NCBI GenBank assembly: GCA_003339415.1
Contig: PDHQ01000018.1
Span: 186,001 to 250,000, forward strand
From: Ophiocordyceps camponoti-saundersi (nom. inval.)
Taxonomy: Eukaryota > Ascomycota > Sordariomycetes > Hypocreales > Ophiocordycipitaceae
Direction: 5' to 3'
Length of the DNA stretch: 64,000 nt
Below the pieces are notes generated by a model. The model saw only the letters and a program-made list of their open reading frames with translations. It was not told the origin of the DNA and ran no database searches. Below are positions 1-10,209 of the stretch, piece by piece. A program made the translations under genes and the position numbers. Every line of letters begins with the position of its first letter. The first letter of the stretch is position 1.

Positions 1-209
1 GCAATGTGCCTTTGTCGTCGCCAATTTGCCTACAAGCTGCCCAACCGTCTGACTCTAAACGGCAGCAGCGTCAGATAAAGAGCCAATCTGTCATATGGAA
101 CTGTAAGAGCGTCTAATCAAGCTCGCAACTTAGACACTCAAGCAGTATCGGTACTGGCGGAAAAGCTGTTTTCTCTTAGGTCAGTATTCTAGACGGTCAA
201 AACTCGTCT

Positions 210-466
210 TCATGGCATCATCTCGGATTGGAAAGAGAAGGTCATGCATACGGGCTGGCAGAATTTCTACACGACCCTGTTAGCATCGAGAACATCGGGC
301 ACATGTACAGGCTAATGCTATAGACTTGGACGGCACTCACGCTGCAGCAATCGCTGTCGTCCAGGCATCTCTCTTTATGACCCTTGCAGCTTTTCCCCGC
401 CTCTGTGGACGGTTCGGAGCTGCTGACCAGCGTCAGCAGAGCCATGAGAGCCAAGAATATCTTCAT
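210..466 (-). CDS. Small secreted knottin-like cysteine-rich peptide
   Basis: Two exons: 466-341 and 266-210, with a 74-bp intron (267-340) that starts GTGAGT, carries GCTAAC and ends GTAG. The product is about 60 residues. A hydrophobic N-terminal segment of about 16 residues followed by a Ser/Glu/Ala stretch looks like a signal peptide. The mature part has six cysteines spaced C-x6-C-x5-CC-x3-C-x3-C, the general order of inhibitor-cystine-knot peptides; the intron falls directly after the CC pair. If the intron is read through instead, a 74-residue product results that loses this spacing, which supports splicing. Target and activity are unknown. It may be a defence peptide, an effector or a toxin-like peptide; nothing in the sequence decides between these. 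The downstream plus-strand gene at 1824 shares the acidic C-x5-CC core. Confidence 0.62.
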
Positions 467-1823
467 ATCGGCAGAGTTGCTTGGTTTATCGTTGTCGATG
501 GCGTGACGTAGAATAAAGGATCATCTAGGCTTCACATCTTCTGAGGCCAGCAAGAAAAGGGAACATGACGCCCCTTTTACATAGCATCTGACACGGACCA
601 ACGACCTTGATTCATCGACCGATTCTTCCAATATATAGAGTCTCATGCTCCGGGAACTGCAACTTGAGTATTGATGACGTTATGTCGTGTGTCCTCCCCC
701 AAAGGTGCATAGAGATGGTCACCATAGATCGTATATATACGATGGAAGGCTGATAACTCAATACCACTCGATCTCTTATAATAAGCTACAGCGACTTGTC
801 CGTTCATCTGTCACCTTATCAAGTCCTATCATAAAACGAAAAACAGTTCCTGGGACATGGGGAGTCTCTTCAAGATCAACTCTTTCTGCCTGAGTGCTGT
901 TCCCAATTTCACCATCCCATCAATTTCAGATCAAGGACAACTCGGCGATGAAGGTGGTCGTATCAGGCAAAGACAAAGCCGTAGCAAAGCTGGTCGACCG
1001 TTCTCCTCCCTCGCAGTCGGCAAAGTGGGAAGCCGGACTTGAACTGTCTCTCCCTCGGTATCGAAATCATCAATATAAACGACAAGCGACGAAGGACATG
1101 GGCAAGGAAAGGAGAGAGAAGAGAAGAGAGGAGAGGCTATAGCTTGTGTCAAAGTATGAGAGACGAGGAACCGAGACCAAGCTGGATATCAGGACATGGT
1201 AAAAGTACGGCAGCCATCGTACAGCGTCAACCAAAGTGTCGTTCGTATTTCTGTTGCTTCTGCTGAGATGGTGTCATCGATTGGAGAATCTCGTATCGTT
1301 CATATAGGCTGGATCTCGATGATGTAGATCCCTTTAATCCGTATAGTTGATTCGCGATCCGGGGATTGTGACCTTGTCATGCTGCTTCTTCTTCTTCTTC
1401 TTCTTCTTCTTCCTTTAGAGGGATGGCAGAAACGAAAAGCGATGGGCGATAGGATGCAGTTGATGAGGATTCTGTCATGCATACTTTCTTCTTCTTCTCC
1501 TTCTCCTTCTGATGGTATTCGTATCCACGGAGAAGTGCATCTCTTCATCCGCATTCCACTGCCAAGGGAACCCTAGCATGAATCCGTATACAGAGAGAAT
1601 CACTTGCCTACCTCTACTAGGTTGCTACCTCTATCTTCATACTACTGGTCTATGGTGTATATATATATGTCTGTATGTGTGTGTGCGTGTGTTTGTGTTT
1701 ACATACCTGCTCACAGCCTCCTTACAGGTGACTCTTTCGTCCTCGCTATGAGGTTCTCGAGACTACATATATCACCCATCTCGTCTACAACAAACCCAAT
1801 CAACAACAACAGCAGCAGCAGCC
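467..1823. other. Intergenic, no convincing gene
   Basis: Short open frames exist here but none has a signal peptide, domain or consistent splice signals. The stretch holds a TTC microsatellite near 1385-1413, a second TTC/TCC run near 1488-1509, and a TATATATATA run near 1657-1667 about 160 bp upstream of the next gene, which could serve as its core promoter. An in-frame stretch at about 948-1130 on the plus strand reads as basic, protein-like sequence but has no recognisable features. Confidence 0.5.
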
Positions 1824-2300
1824 ATGAAGTCCACCATCGTCCTCGTCACAACCCTGGCCATCAACGGATCTCTAGCCGCGCCTCATGTCCCCGGTCCCAC
1901 AACCCCCCCAGTTGCTGCTGCTCCGCCAAAAGCAGACGAAGTGATAAGATCCCCAACCTCTTCGGTAACGAGACAGAGTTGCGGACACGATGGTCGAGTC
2001 TTTCCCCCCAAGTCACTCGGGCAAAGTGAAATAGGCCCTATGCTGAGACGAAAAGGCTTCACAGCCCCTTGTGACGTTGACGAAGACTGCTGTGACTCCC
2101 TTGCCAAATGCTTAGACCCCTTCCTCAGGTGGGACGGCAATCTCGCAGACATCAACCTGGGAAAGCGCTGTACTGTCCCGATACACTTCAAGGCCATGGG
2201 TCATGACCTGGGCTTTGGCTATTATTACGAGACCAATCGCAGAGGCCCATATGGTGGTCCCGAGATACCGTCCGAAGAGAAACCTATAAAGGACAGATAG
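1824..2300 (+). CDS. Secreted cysteine-rich protein with C-x5-CC core
   Basis: Single-exon frame of 158 residues. The N-terminus (MKSTIVLVTTLAINGSLA) is a clear signal peptide with a likely cut after SLA, followed by a Pro/Ala-rich spacer. Six cysteines follow, spaced C-x29-C-x5-CC-x5-C-x19-C; the loop before the CC pair is acidic (DVDED). The C-terminal 40 residues are Gly/Tyr-rich and charged. The start is supported by an A/C-rich leader and the immediate signal peptide. The C-x5-CC core with an acidic loop resembles that of the minus-strand peptide at 210-466, although the outer loops differ greatly in length. I do not recognise a named family. A role outside the cell is inferred from the signal peptide only. 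Confidence 0.7.
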   Translation: MKSTIVLVTTLAINGSLAAPHVPGPTTPPVAAAPPKADEVIRSPTSSVTRQSCGHDGRVFPPKSLGQSEIGPMLRRKGFTAPCDVDEDCCDSLAKCLDPFLRWDGNLADINLGKRCTVPIHFKAMGHDLGFGYYYETNRRGPYGGPEIPSEEKPIKDR

Positions 2301-2583
2301 AGAGAGACTCTTCACACATACACACATATACTCTTACACATATATATACATACATATCTGCATAGAAGGGGGTTTCCATAGCAAAACGAAACAGAGTGAA
2401 AGGAGTTGTTGCTGGTCAAAGGTTGGTTGTCAAGTCTCAGTGTCAAGTTTCATTCCGACCTACCCTATACAGCCATCCCTCTCCGTCAATCAACCAACCT
2501 CCTAGTCCAACAACCACCACCATCACCATCAACGTCACGTCACCCTCCCTCCGGTATCGCAGCCCTCAAAGGCTCCCTTTCCC

Positions 2584-3806
2584 ATGAGCCAGCCAGAAGG
2601 AAAAGACGATCCAGCTACATAGTCAGTGAGAAAAACCCTCCCTTCCTCCTCTCCCTTCATCTCCCCCTTCAAGATCACCACTTCTAACAGCCGGTTCATC
2701 ATCGAAGCCATGACGAGCCACCAGACTTCAGCTTCCTCCTCCGACCCGAAATCTACCATCCGCTAACAGCTCTCAACGTACCTCCTTCGTTCCGAGACTC
2801 GCCTAAACAGCCAGATGATCCCGAAACAGACATCTCCCAGCTCCTACAGAGGGGCCACTTCCGCGCCGCCGCCATCGCCGCCGTCCAGGAACTGACGGGC
2901 TCCGGTGGACGAAGCGGGGGAGAGAAAGGACAAGGCGTCGACGCCCGTGATGGACGACGCATCTTGGACCTCTTCTATACCCGGCTGGCTTGTCTGACGC
3001 TTATAGACGCGACGCCGCTCGCAGCCCAGGAGGCCAAGGCGCTCGAGGATCTCAACAGCGTTCGCGTCTACGTTGACGACAAGACAGGTCAGCATCTTGC
3101 GCCCTGGTCTCTTCGTCTCCTCAACGTCCGTCTTCAGTCTTTGGGATTCGGAGATCCGAGAAGGGCCGTCATGAGCTACTACGACCTCGCGAGGGAAGCC
3201 AGGCTGCAGATCAGCAAGAGCCCACGTCACGACCAAGACAGACGGCTCTGGACCGACAGGCTACATGACTTGGCCATGCTCGTCGCCGGCGCCCTCATCG
3301 ACATGGACGACCTCGCCGGCGCCGCGCACCATCTCGAAAGCCTGCCCGAAGCGACGACGGGACCGGGACGATTATCCCTCTGCCGAGCTCTACTGGCCCT
3401 GCAGGTGGGCGACGTCGACAAGGCGCGCAGGTGGGCCGGTTCGCAAGAAGACGCGGACAAGATCGTACAGGCGCTGTGCGACGTGGCCGATGCAGACTAC
3501 GAAGCGGCCCTGGCCAAGTGGCAGGACATGGAAGACGACGACGACGACGAGACGGTGGCTGTCAACAAGGCCGTCTGTCTCCTGTATCTGGGCCGGATGG
3601 ACGAGGGCCGTCAGGTGCTGGAGCGAAGGCTGGCGACGACGGGGGGGTCATCGCCTTCGCACTCGCTGCTCTTTAACCTGTCGACCATGTACGAGCTGTG
3701 CACGGATAAGCACCGGAGGCTGAAGACGAGCTTGGCTGAGAGGGTGGCGGGCATGGACGAGTCGCCGGCGGGTTGGGAGAGGAACAATGTCGACTTTAAG
3801 CTGTAA
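2584..3806 (+). CDS. TRAPPC12-like TPR protein
   Basis: Two exons: 2584-2621 and 2708-3806, with an 86-bp intron that starts GTCAGT and has CTAAC about 20 nt before its AAG end. The product is about 378 residues. The splice was chosen because it joins the short ATG exon to a frame that stays open far upstream of 2964 and yields the conserved-looking segment FLLRPEIYHPLTALNVP. The rest is helical with TPR-like repeats (AAHHLESLPEA..., DVDKARRWAGSQEDADKI..., AVNKAVCLLYLGRMDEGRQVLE). This matches my recollection of fungal TRAPPC12, a subunit of the TRAPPIII tethering complex active at the Golgi and in autophagy. It is convergent with the DPM1 gene, their stop codons only about 145 bp apart. The family call rests on memory of the fold and motifs, not on a search. 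Confidence 0.68.
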
Positions 3807-3951
3807 AGGTCCTGTAGATGAATCGGGATCGAATAAACGCCAAGTGAGTTTGATTAGAGCAAGATTTCTACGAATGGAAGGAAATCTACGTCGAGAAGAT
3901 GTTTTCGACGAAGCCATCAACGCCTTTCTCCTCCCCCCACGATAACCCCCT

Positions 3952-4789
<838 letters not shown>

Positions 4790-5527
4790 TGTGGCAGTAT
4801 CCGTCGATTCTGCTCTAGGGGTTGTGGAGTCTCGGATCGGACGGGCGGAGAGGCCGCTGATGAAGGTCGATATGGCCGTCGATATGAAGAGGAGATGTCT
4901 CGTGGGTTAGTTATCGCCAAGGGGGAAACCTGCTGTCGAGTGTCGATAGACTGATAGTGGTGCACCTGTGGTGGATTATCATCAGTAGCTGACTCAGCTT
5001 CCGGGAACGGCCCGACCACTTCCCCGATTCTCCCCCCCCCCCCCCCAGCATTTGCCTTGACACTCACTGTATGCATACAAGAACACGGACTGTATCCGGC
5101 CCCGCCCGGATCCGTAACCCGGCGCTGGGTATAAGGTCCGAGTTTACCCCATTGCTACCTATCCAGGTAGGCCAAGGCTTCCGATGGCTTCGAGCACTTG
5201 TAAGCCGCAGCCAACAAGATGGGTGGATTATGGATAGCTTAGAACAAGAAGAAGAATAAAGAGATGTGCATGCTCTATCGTGGCATCATCATCGCCAAGC
5301 TTCCTCCAGAGGCCAGGGATAAAAAAAGGATAAGAGAGAAAAAAAAACAACTAACTCTACGGCCTTACTCGGGGGTCTAGACTCGTTCCTGGACTTGAAA
5401 ACGGCTCATCATCCTACCTATTGCTGGCGAAGGGGAGTATTTTTTACTTTAAACCCGCCGGTTCGCCCCTTTCTTCTCACGTCAAGAGTACATACAGAAT
5501 GCAAAGCTACCTCTATTCATACATGTA

Positions 5528-5555
5528 TGTGAGAGTGAGAGTGAGAGTGAGAGTG
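5528..5555. repeat. GTGAGA hexanucleotide microsatellite
   Basis: About four and a half perfect copies of a six-base unit (GTGAGA) between A/T-rich flanks. It lies in intergenic DNA with no gene nearby. Confidence 0.85.
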
Positions 5556-5789
5556 TCTGCGTAAGTCAGACCCAAATTGTATAAAAATACATCTACGAGC
5601 CTCTTCGGATGTACAGATATATCTACCTACCTACCTACCAGGGTATGTGTATACCAAACAACTACCTACGTATTACACACATACGACGCCTACCAACGTG
5701 CACAAACCTAGGCAGGTAAACGACGGCCGTTATGTCTATTATCTCCGGCCTTTACACTTCCCCCGTCTTACTTGGCGTGTCCGGTCCAC

Positions 5790-5790
<1 letters not shown>

Positions 5791-5845
<55 letters not shown>

Positions 5846-5908
5846 ACCCCACCCCCCCACCCCCCCCCCCCCCCCCCCCCACCCCCCCCACCCACCCACC
5901 CGCCCCCC
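5791..5908. repeat. 55-nt C run followed by interrupted C tract
   Basis: Bases 5791-5845 are uninterrupted C. From 5846 to 5908 the tract continues as C runs broken by single A residues (and one G) and ends at the N gap. Another C run lies at about 6025-6045. Such tracts can form i-motif or G-quadruplex structures and are hard to sequence, so the true length is uncertain. Confidence 0.9.
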
Positions 5909-5918
5909 NNNNNNNNNN
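5909..5918. other. Assembly gap (10 N)
   Basis: Ten N characters sit directly after the C-rich tract. The round number suggests a placeholder rather than a measured gap, so distances across it are not reliable. Confidence 0.98.
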
Positions 5919-6201
5919 CTACCTCCGCTCCCCACCGCCCCCCACCCGGTCACGTCAAACGCGCTCGGCGTCTGCCTTTCCCCCCCCCCCTTGCAGCCCC
6001 CCGGTTGACGCGGGGGGCTCGGCCCCCCCCCCCCCCCCCCCCCCCCGTACGTGGCAGGCAGCAAGTAAGCCAATATATCCTGACCGTCATCAGCATAGCC
6101 TCACCAACTCTGTATAAAAAGGTCTCACACTCTCCTCCCTCCCTCGCTTCTGAGACGGATCAGATCAAGCCAACACGGTTCTCGGAACTCACTCTCCCAC
6201 C

Positions 6202-7407
6202 ATGATTCTTTCACTTGTTCTGTTCTTCGTGGCCGTCGTGCGGGCCGTCTTGGTGCCCGGCCCTATCGGCGCATATCCCGTGGCGATGCGAAGTCATGAA
6301 CTTACAGATCACGCACGTAACGATCCCTACTCTGGTCATCATAATCATTCCAGAAGTATCGTCGTCTCCGTCTTCCTGCCGCTCAACCCATCCGTCCACA
6401 CAGATGGCCCGGTTCAGCAGCTGCCTTATATGCCGCCTCGGACGGCGGCCGAATATGATCAGCAGACGGCCGCTTTGGTGCCCGGCCTGAAAACCGTCTT
6501 CTCACACTTCGCCATAGAATATGCTCGCCTACCGACGACTGCGGTCCCATCGAGCCAGCGCGGTAAGAAGAGGAGAAGCTATCCGGTCGTGCTCTTCTCG
6601 CCGGGGCTCGGCGCGTCGCGGCTGCTTTACGCTGCCGGTGCTAGAGACTTGGCCAGCCAGGGCTACGTCGTCATCACGATAGACCACCCGTACGACGCGA
6701 CTATTGTGGAATTCCCCGACGGTCATGTCGTCCGCGGCGTCAACATCACCACGCCGGCCGAGATATGGAAAGCCGTCGAGGTCGGTTGAGCTTGTCACGT
6801 ATGGGTTGACTTTGAGACTGACGACGACGAGCAGGTCCGCGTCAAGGACGTGACGTTCCTCATCAATACCCTGCACAGCCCGTCAATGCTGAAGAAGCTC
6901 ACGTCTGGATTCACCGACATTGTCGATGTAGACAAGATTGCCATGTACGGCCACTCGCTGGGAGGCGCCACGGCAGCAGAGGCTATGCTCGCAGACGATC
7001 GCCTTCTCGCCGGCATGAACTGGGACGGGCAGATGCAGGGAAACGTGGCCAACAGGGGTCTCGACAGGCCCTTCGTCCAGGTCGGCGTGCCGGGCCATCG
7101 GGCGATGAATGGGTCCAACTGGGACGAATTCTACAACCGGCTGCGCGGGCCCAAGATGGAGCTGGAGGTGGCCAACACGACGCATCTCTCGTTTACGGAT
7201 ATGCCACTGCTGTTGACGACGATGAAAGTCCCGTCTAACGAAAGGCCGGCGCTGGAGCAGATTCTGGGGAGCGTCAATGGCCGGCGGCTGAGGCGGACCT
7301 TGACAGGCATTCTGACGGCGTCGTTGGACTTTGTCTTCAAGCGGGATGCTGAGGGGGCGCAGGCGATAGCTGATGAATACTGTGGCGTAAGAGTTGTGAA
7401 ACGCTAG
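6202..7407 (+). CDS. Secreted PAF-acetylhydrolase-like alpha/beta hydrolase
   Basis: Two exons: 6202-6780 and 6835-7407, with a 54-bp intron (starts GTCGGT, ends GCAG). The product is 383 residues. The N-terminus (MILSLVLFFVAVVRAVLV) is a signal peptide. The oxyanion-side motif PVVLFSPGLGASR near residue 125 and the nucleophile elbow GHSLGG near residue 231 are typical of the platelet-activating-factor acetylhydrolase group of serine esterases, which remove short acyl chains from phospholipids and related esters. The substrate call is by family only. Asp (MNWDGQM) and His (NTTHLSFTD) candidates for the rest of the triad are present in the second exon. The start follows a TATAAAA box by about 90 bp and lies in a CACC-ATG context. 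Confidence 0.82.
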
Positions 7408-8013
7408 GTGATTTTTGTTTGTGCATTTTGCCGTACATATTACCGGAGTGTGTACATACATATATAGACCTGGTAGAAGGCTACATACCTACCTAGGTAG
7501 GGATGAGAGGAGGAGGAGGAGGAAGAGGAGGAGGAGGAGGAGGAGGAGGAGGGGTGAGAGAGACAGAGAGAGAGGGAAAAAGAGAGTTAGAGATCTTCGT
7601 CTTACGTCACTTCTTGCGCAAGATGCGGAGAAATCACGTCACGTGCAACAAGCATGACAATGGACCCTTGTCTGAAGAAGTCCGGGGTTTCCCCGCATCT
7701 ACACCGTATGCATAAGTATCCGCACAGTCGCGTGAGGGGAAGAAAGGGAAGAACAAAGAGAGGCAACACAGTGCGGAAGGACGGGCTCAATAAGGTTTCT
7801 AGAGCTATAGAGGCATGTATGTAGGTAGAAGCGCAGAGAGAGAGGAGAGGGAGGGAGGGAGGGAGGGAGAGGGTGAGGGAGAGAGGAGAGAGGAGATGAT
7901 TACTATGTATGGCGGTTGGTTCTTCTTGTCCTTCTCCAACTTCTCTTTTACCATCTTCGCGATTCCTCCTCAGTTCTCAGCAGAACAGGGCGAAAGCCAT
8001 CGACAGAGTCGCC
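7408..8013. repeat. Intergenic purine-rich microsatellites
   Basis: No gene supported. Contains a GGA trinucleotide run at about 7507-7552, a GA-rich stretch to 7590, and GAGG repeats at about 7836-7895. The GA-rich tracts could be part of the promoter of the downstream acidic-protein gene. Arg/Glu-rich or Gly-rich frames here are products of these repeats. Confidence 0.7.
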
Positions 8014-8622
8014 ATGCTTGATACCACAGGTAAAGGTATGTGTATATACATACATGCATGCATACATACTCTTATATGGCATGGCCAACAGAAAAGCTTT
8101 GCTATGATGCTGAACTCTCGTTTCCAGTAGGCGCGAAAGAAGAGGTGGCGTCGGCGTCTCACGAGGGGCCGAAGCCGGTCGAGATGGCGTCCGCGCCGGA
8201 GACTCCGCCCGTTGACGATAAAGCGATTGAAGGCGATGATGACAAAGGCAATGAGAAGCCCGAGCTGACCATTGCGCTTGAGCCTATCAATGGCAAAGCT
8301 GATGGCGGTAACGAGGGGAAGATGGTCGTGGAGGGGGAGAAGGAGGAGGAGGAGGGAGAGCAGGAGAAGAAGGCGGCAACCATCGACGGCGGCGACGACG
8401 ACGACAACGACGGCGACGACAACAAGAGGGCGATCATCGAAAACGGCGACAAGAAGAAGAATGCAAGTACCGAGAACGGCAACGAGAATAAGAATGCGAC
8501 CAGCGACGACTACGGTGACGACGACGACAACGAGAAAAAGGTGACAGCTTCAGCGGCTCAGATGCCTCCCTCTGCAGCCATCGACTCAATTGCTTCCATG
8601 CCTTTAGCGGCAACGGCAACGA

Positions 8623-8676
<54 letters not shown>

Positions 8677-8888
8677 CAACAACAGAAAAGCGCAAGCGAC
8701 CAGACGATGACCAAGAACAAGATGCGACAAAGAAGCCGAAACTACAAGCCCAGACCAACGGCAATAACGCCCGAAAGGTCGGCAGGCCCAAGAAGGACTA
8801 CACCAAGAATGACCCTGCCTCGGCGCCGTCCATGATGGCTGGAAGGACGGCGCGCAAGACGCGGAGTCAGGGGCCGGCGGAGGTTTGA
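8014..8888 (+). CDS. Acidic low-complexity protein with AT-hook-like motif
   Basis: Two exons: 8014-8035 and 8128-8888, with a 92-bp intron whose donor GTATGT is the best in the area; a nearby GTAAAG donor at 8030 would be in phase too. The product is about 260 residues. The start ATG lies in a GTCGCC-ATG context; an in-frame ATG at 7909 would add 35 residues and cannot be excluded. The protein is Asp/Glu/Lys/Asn-rich through about residue 150, then has a run of about 14 alanines from a GCA repeat and a Thr run. Lys/Arg clusters (EKRKRPDDD, TKKPKLQ) look like nuclear signals. KVGRPKKDY is an AT-hook-like core (GRP flanked by Lys). A nuclear, DNA-associated role is inferred; no enzyme domain is visible. 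Confidence 0.6.
8626..8669. repeat. GCA trinucleotide run coding for polyalanine
   Basis: About 14 consecutive CAG/GCA units inside the coding region of the acidic protein, read as alanine, directly followed by an ACA run read as threonine. Length variation between strains is likely and would stay in frame. Confidence 0.85.
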
Positions 8889-9355
8889 TTACTCGTCGTC
8901 ATCGGTGTGAGGTGTTGATCTTGTAGATCGGGGGGGGGCTTGCATTGATTTGATGGCTTGCTTTGCTTTTGCTACATGCATCTGGCATCGAAACGAGTCA
9001 AGTCATCAACAGGCCTTTGACGACTAAGAGATCTTCGCATTCAGGCTCGTCTGACGATCATGGACTCATTAGTCATTGTAGTTGTCAACTGATTCAACAT
9101 GATTATGCTTGAGGGGCTCTGCTTGGTTGATCGTGGACGGAGCATGAACAGGAGCTTAAAGGACAACTCACAAGGCAGACTCTGACTGACTTGACGATGA
9201 GATTGCTCTTTGAAGCTTGAATCAACCATCTATATAACAAGACGAGCTTCCTCCTTTTCCCTTGGGGTTACGAAACTCTCATCCCACAATCCCTCATATC
9301 ATCACTCTTTCACTCTCAACTCCTCCACTTCCTCAATCACCCGAAATTTCCAAAC
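8889..9355. other. Intergenic region, no gene seen
   Basis: A 467-bp spacer between two plus-strand genes. It has a short G run at about 8931-8938 and a CT-rich leader directly before 9356 (CACTCTCAACTCCTCCACTTCC), which fits a fungal transcription start. TATATAAC lies near 9230. No open frame with coding features. Confidence 0.6.
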
Positions 9356-9954
9356 ATGAAGGCCTTCATCGCCGTCACCGTCATCGCCCTGTCGGCCCTC
9401 ACCGAAGCCGGTCTCGTTCCCCGCAAGACGGGGGATGCGACGTGTCCAGCCGAAGGCAAAGACCAGTGCCGCAAGTTCTGCATCAGCCAGGACAAGGCGT
9501 TCGAAAACGTCAAGCTATCTTGTTCCGTGGCGAAGAACGTCGTGTTTTGCGCCTCCAACGACGTCAACAATAAGAAGGTCGGTTGCGCTGTTTTGAAGCT
9601 CTTTTCTTTGTTGATCTTCGTGAGAGAACGGTGGACACTGACTCTTGTGTGCTTGTGTAGCAGTCGTTCCCTTGCTCTTCGGATCCGGCCGATGACTTGG
9701 TCGCCAATGTGGGAAGCCTGGCAACAGTTGGCACTGGTCAGCGTAAGAACGATAGAGCCACCGCGGATGGACAGAAGCAGCGTACAAACGACAAGTCCTT
9801 CGAGGTTGGACAGAATGACCGTGTAAACGCCAAGTTCACCAAGGACGGACAGGATACGCGTCCGAACAGCAAATTTGCCAGCAATGGATTGGATGAGCGC
9901 CCCAACTCACGATTCTCAGACGGCCAGCAACAGAGAGCGCCGAGGCAGGGTTAG
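9356..9954 (+). CDS. Secreted protein with cysteine domain and 13-residue repeats
   Basis: Two exons: 9356-9577 and 9661-9954, with an 83-bp intron (starts GTCGGT, ends GTAG). The product is 171 residues. The signal peptide is MKAFIAVTVIALSALTEA. The N-terminal part holds six cysteines up to about residue 79. From about residue 97 the protein becomes a string of degenerate tandem units of about 13 residues, with the consensus G-Q-x-x-R-x-N-x-K-F-x-x-[DN] (for example GQNDRVNAKF, GQDTRPNSKF, GLDERPNSRF). Reading the intron through would end the protein without the repeats. Repeat-tailed secreted proteins occur in fungi as wall-associated proteins, effectors or precursors of cleaved peptides. 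I see no dibasic KR/RR sites between the units, which argues against Kex2-type excision. Function unknown. Confidence 0.72.
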
Positions 9955-10209
9955 ACGCTGATGCCCCCATCCGTAATCGTCGGCGTATAGACGATGGATT
10001 CACCAGAGAAGAGAGAGTAGACAGAGAGTTACTGAGTTATGCTAGCTACTATATATGAACAGGAGTTTTGAACACGGAAAGTTTCCGAGATAGCCTTTGA
10101 CGTGGAAGAGAGTTGCTTTGTATGTTCAACAAGCTTGGTCTTGCTGAAGGTGTCTTTATCAGTACGCAAGATGAGGAATACGAAGAAGAGAGAGAAGACA
10201 TAGAAGGTA

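Larger units (their letters stand above)
4790..6201. other. Intergenic with C-runs and assembly gap
   Basis: No supported gene. Contents in order: a C run at about 5033-5046, A-rich runs near 5322-5349, a GTGAGA microsatellite at about 5529-5555, TACC repeats near 5625-5640, and the long C-run/N-gap block described separately. The last 100 bp (TATAAAA near 6112 and a CT-rich stretch) look like the promoter and leader of the hydrolase gene at 6202. All proline- or glycine-rich open frames across 5640-6080 are products of the C runs. Confidence 0.7.

Noticed and set aside
948..1142. Basic protein-like frame starting MKVVVSGKDKAVAKLV
   Set aside because: Composition is plausible, but there is no signal peptide, domain, intron logic or stop context to support a gene.
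5640..6205. Proline- or glycine-rich open frames of up to 157 codons on both strands
   Set aside because: They are created by the C runs and even run across the N gap; no start context, splice sites or domains.
8030..8127. Read-through of the intron at 8036-8127 as coding (start at 8040)
   Set aside because: The stretch is ATACATGCATGC-type repeat DNA, and a strong GTATGT donor with a matching acceptor removes it in frame.
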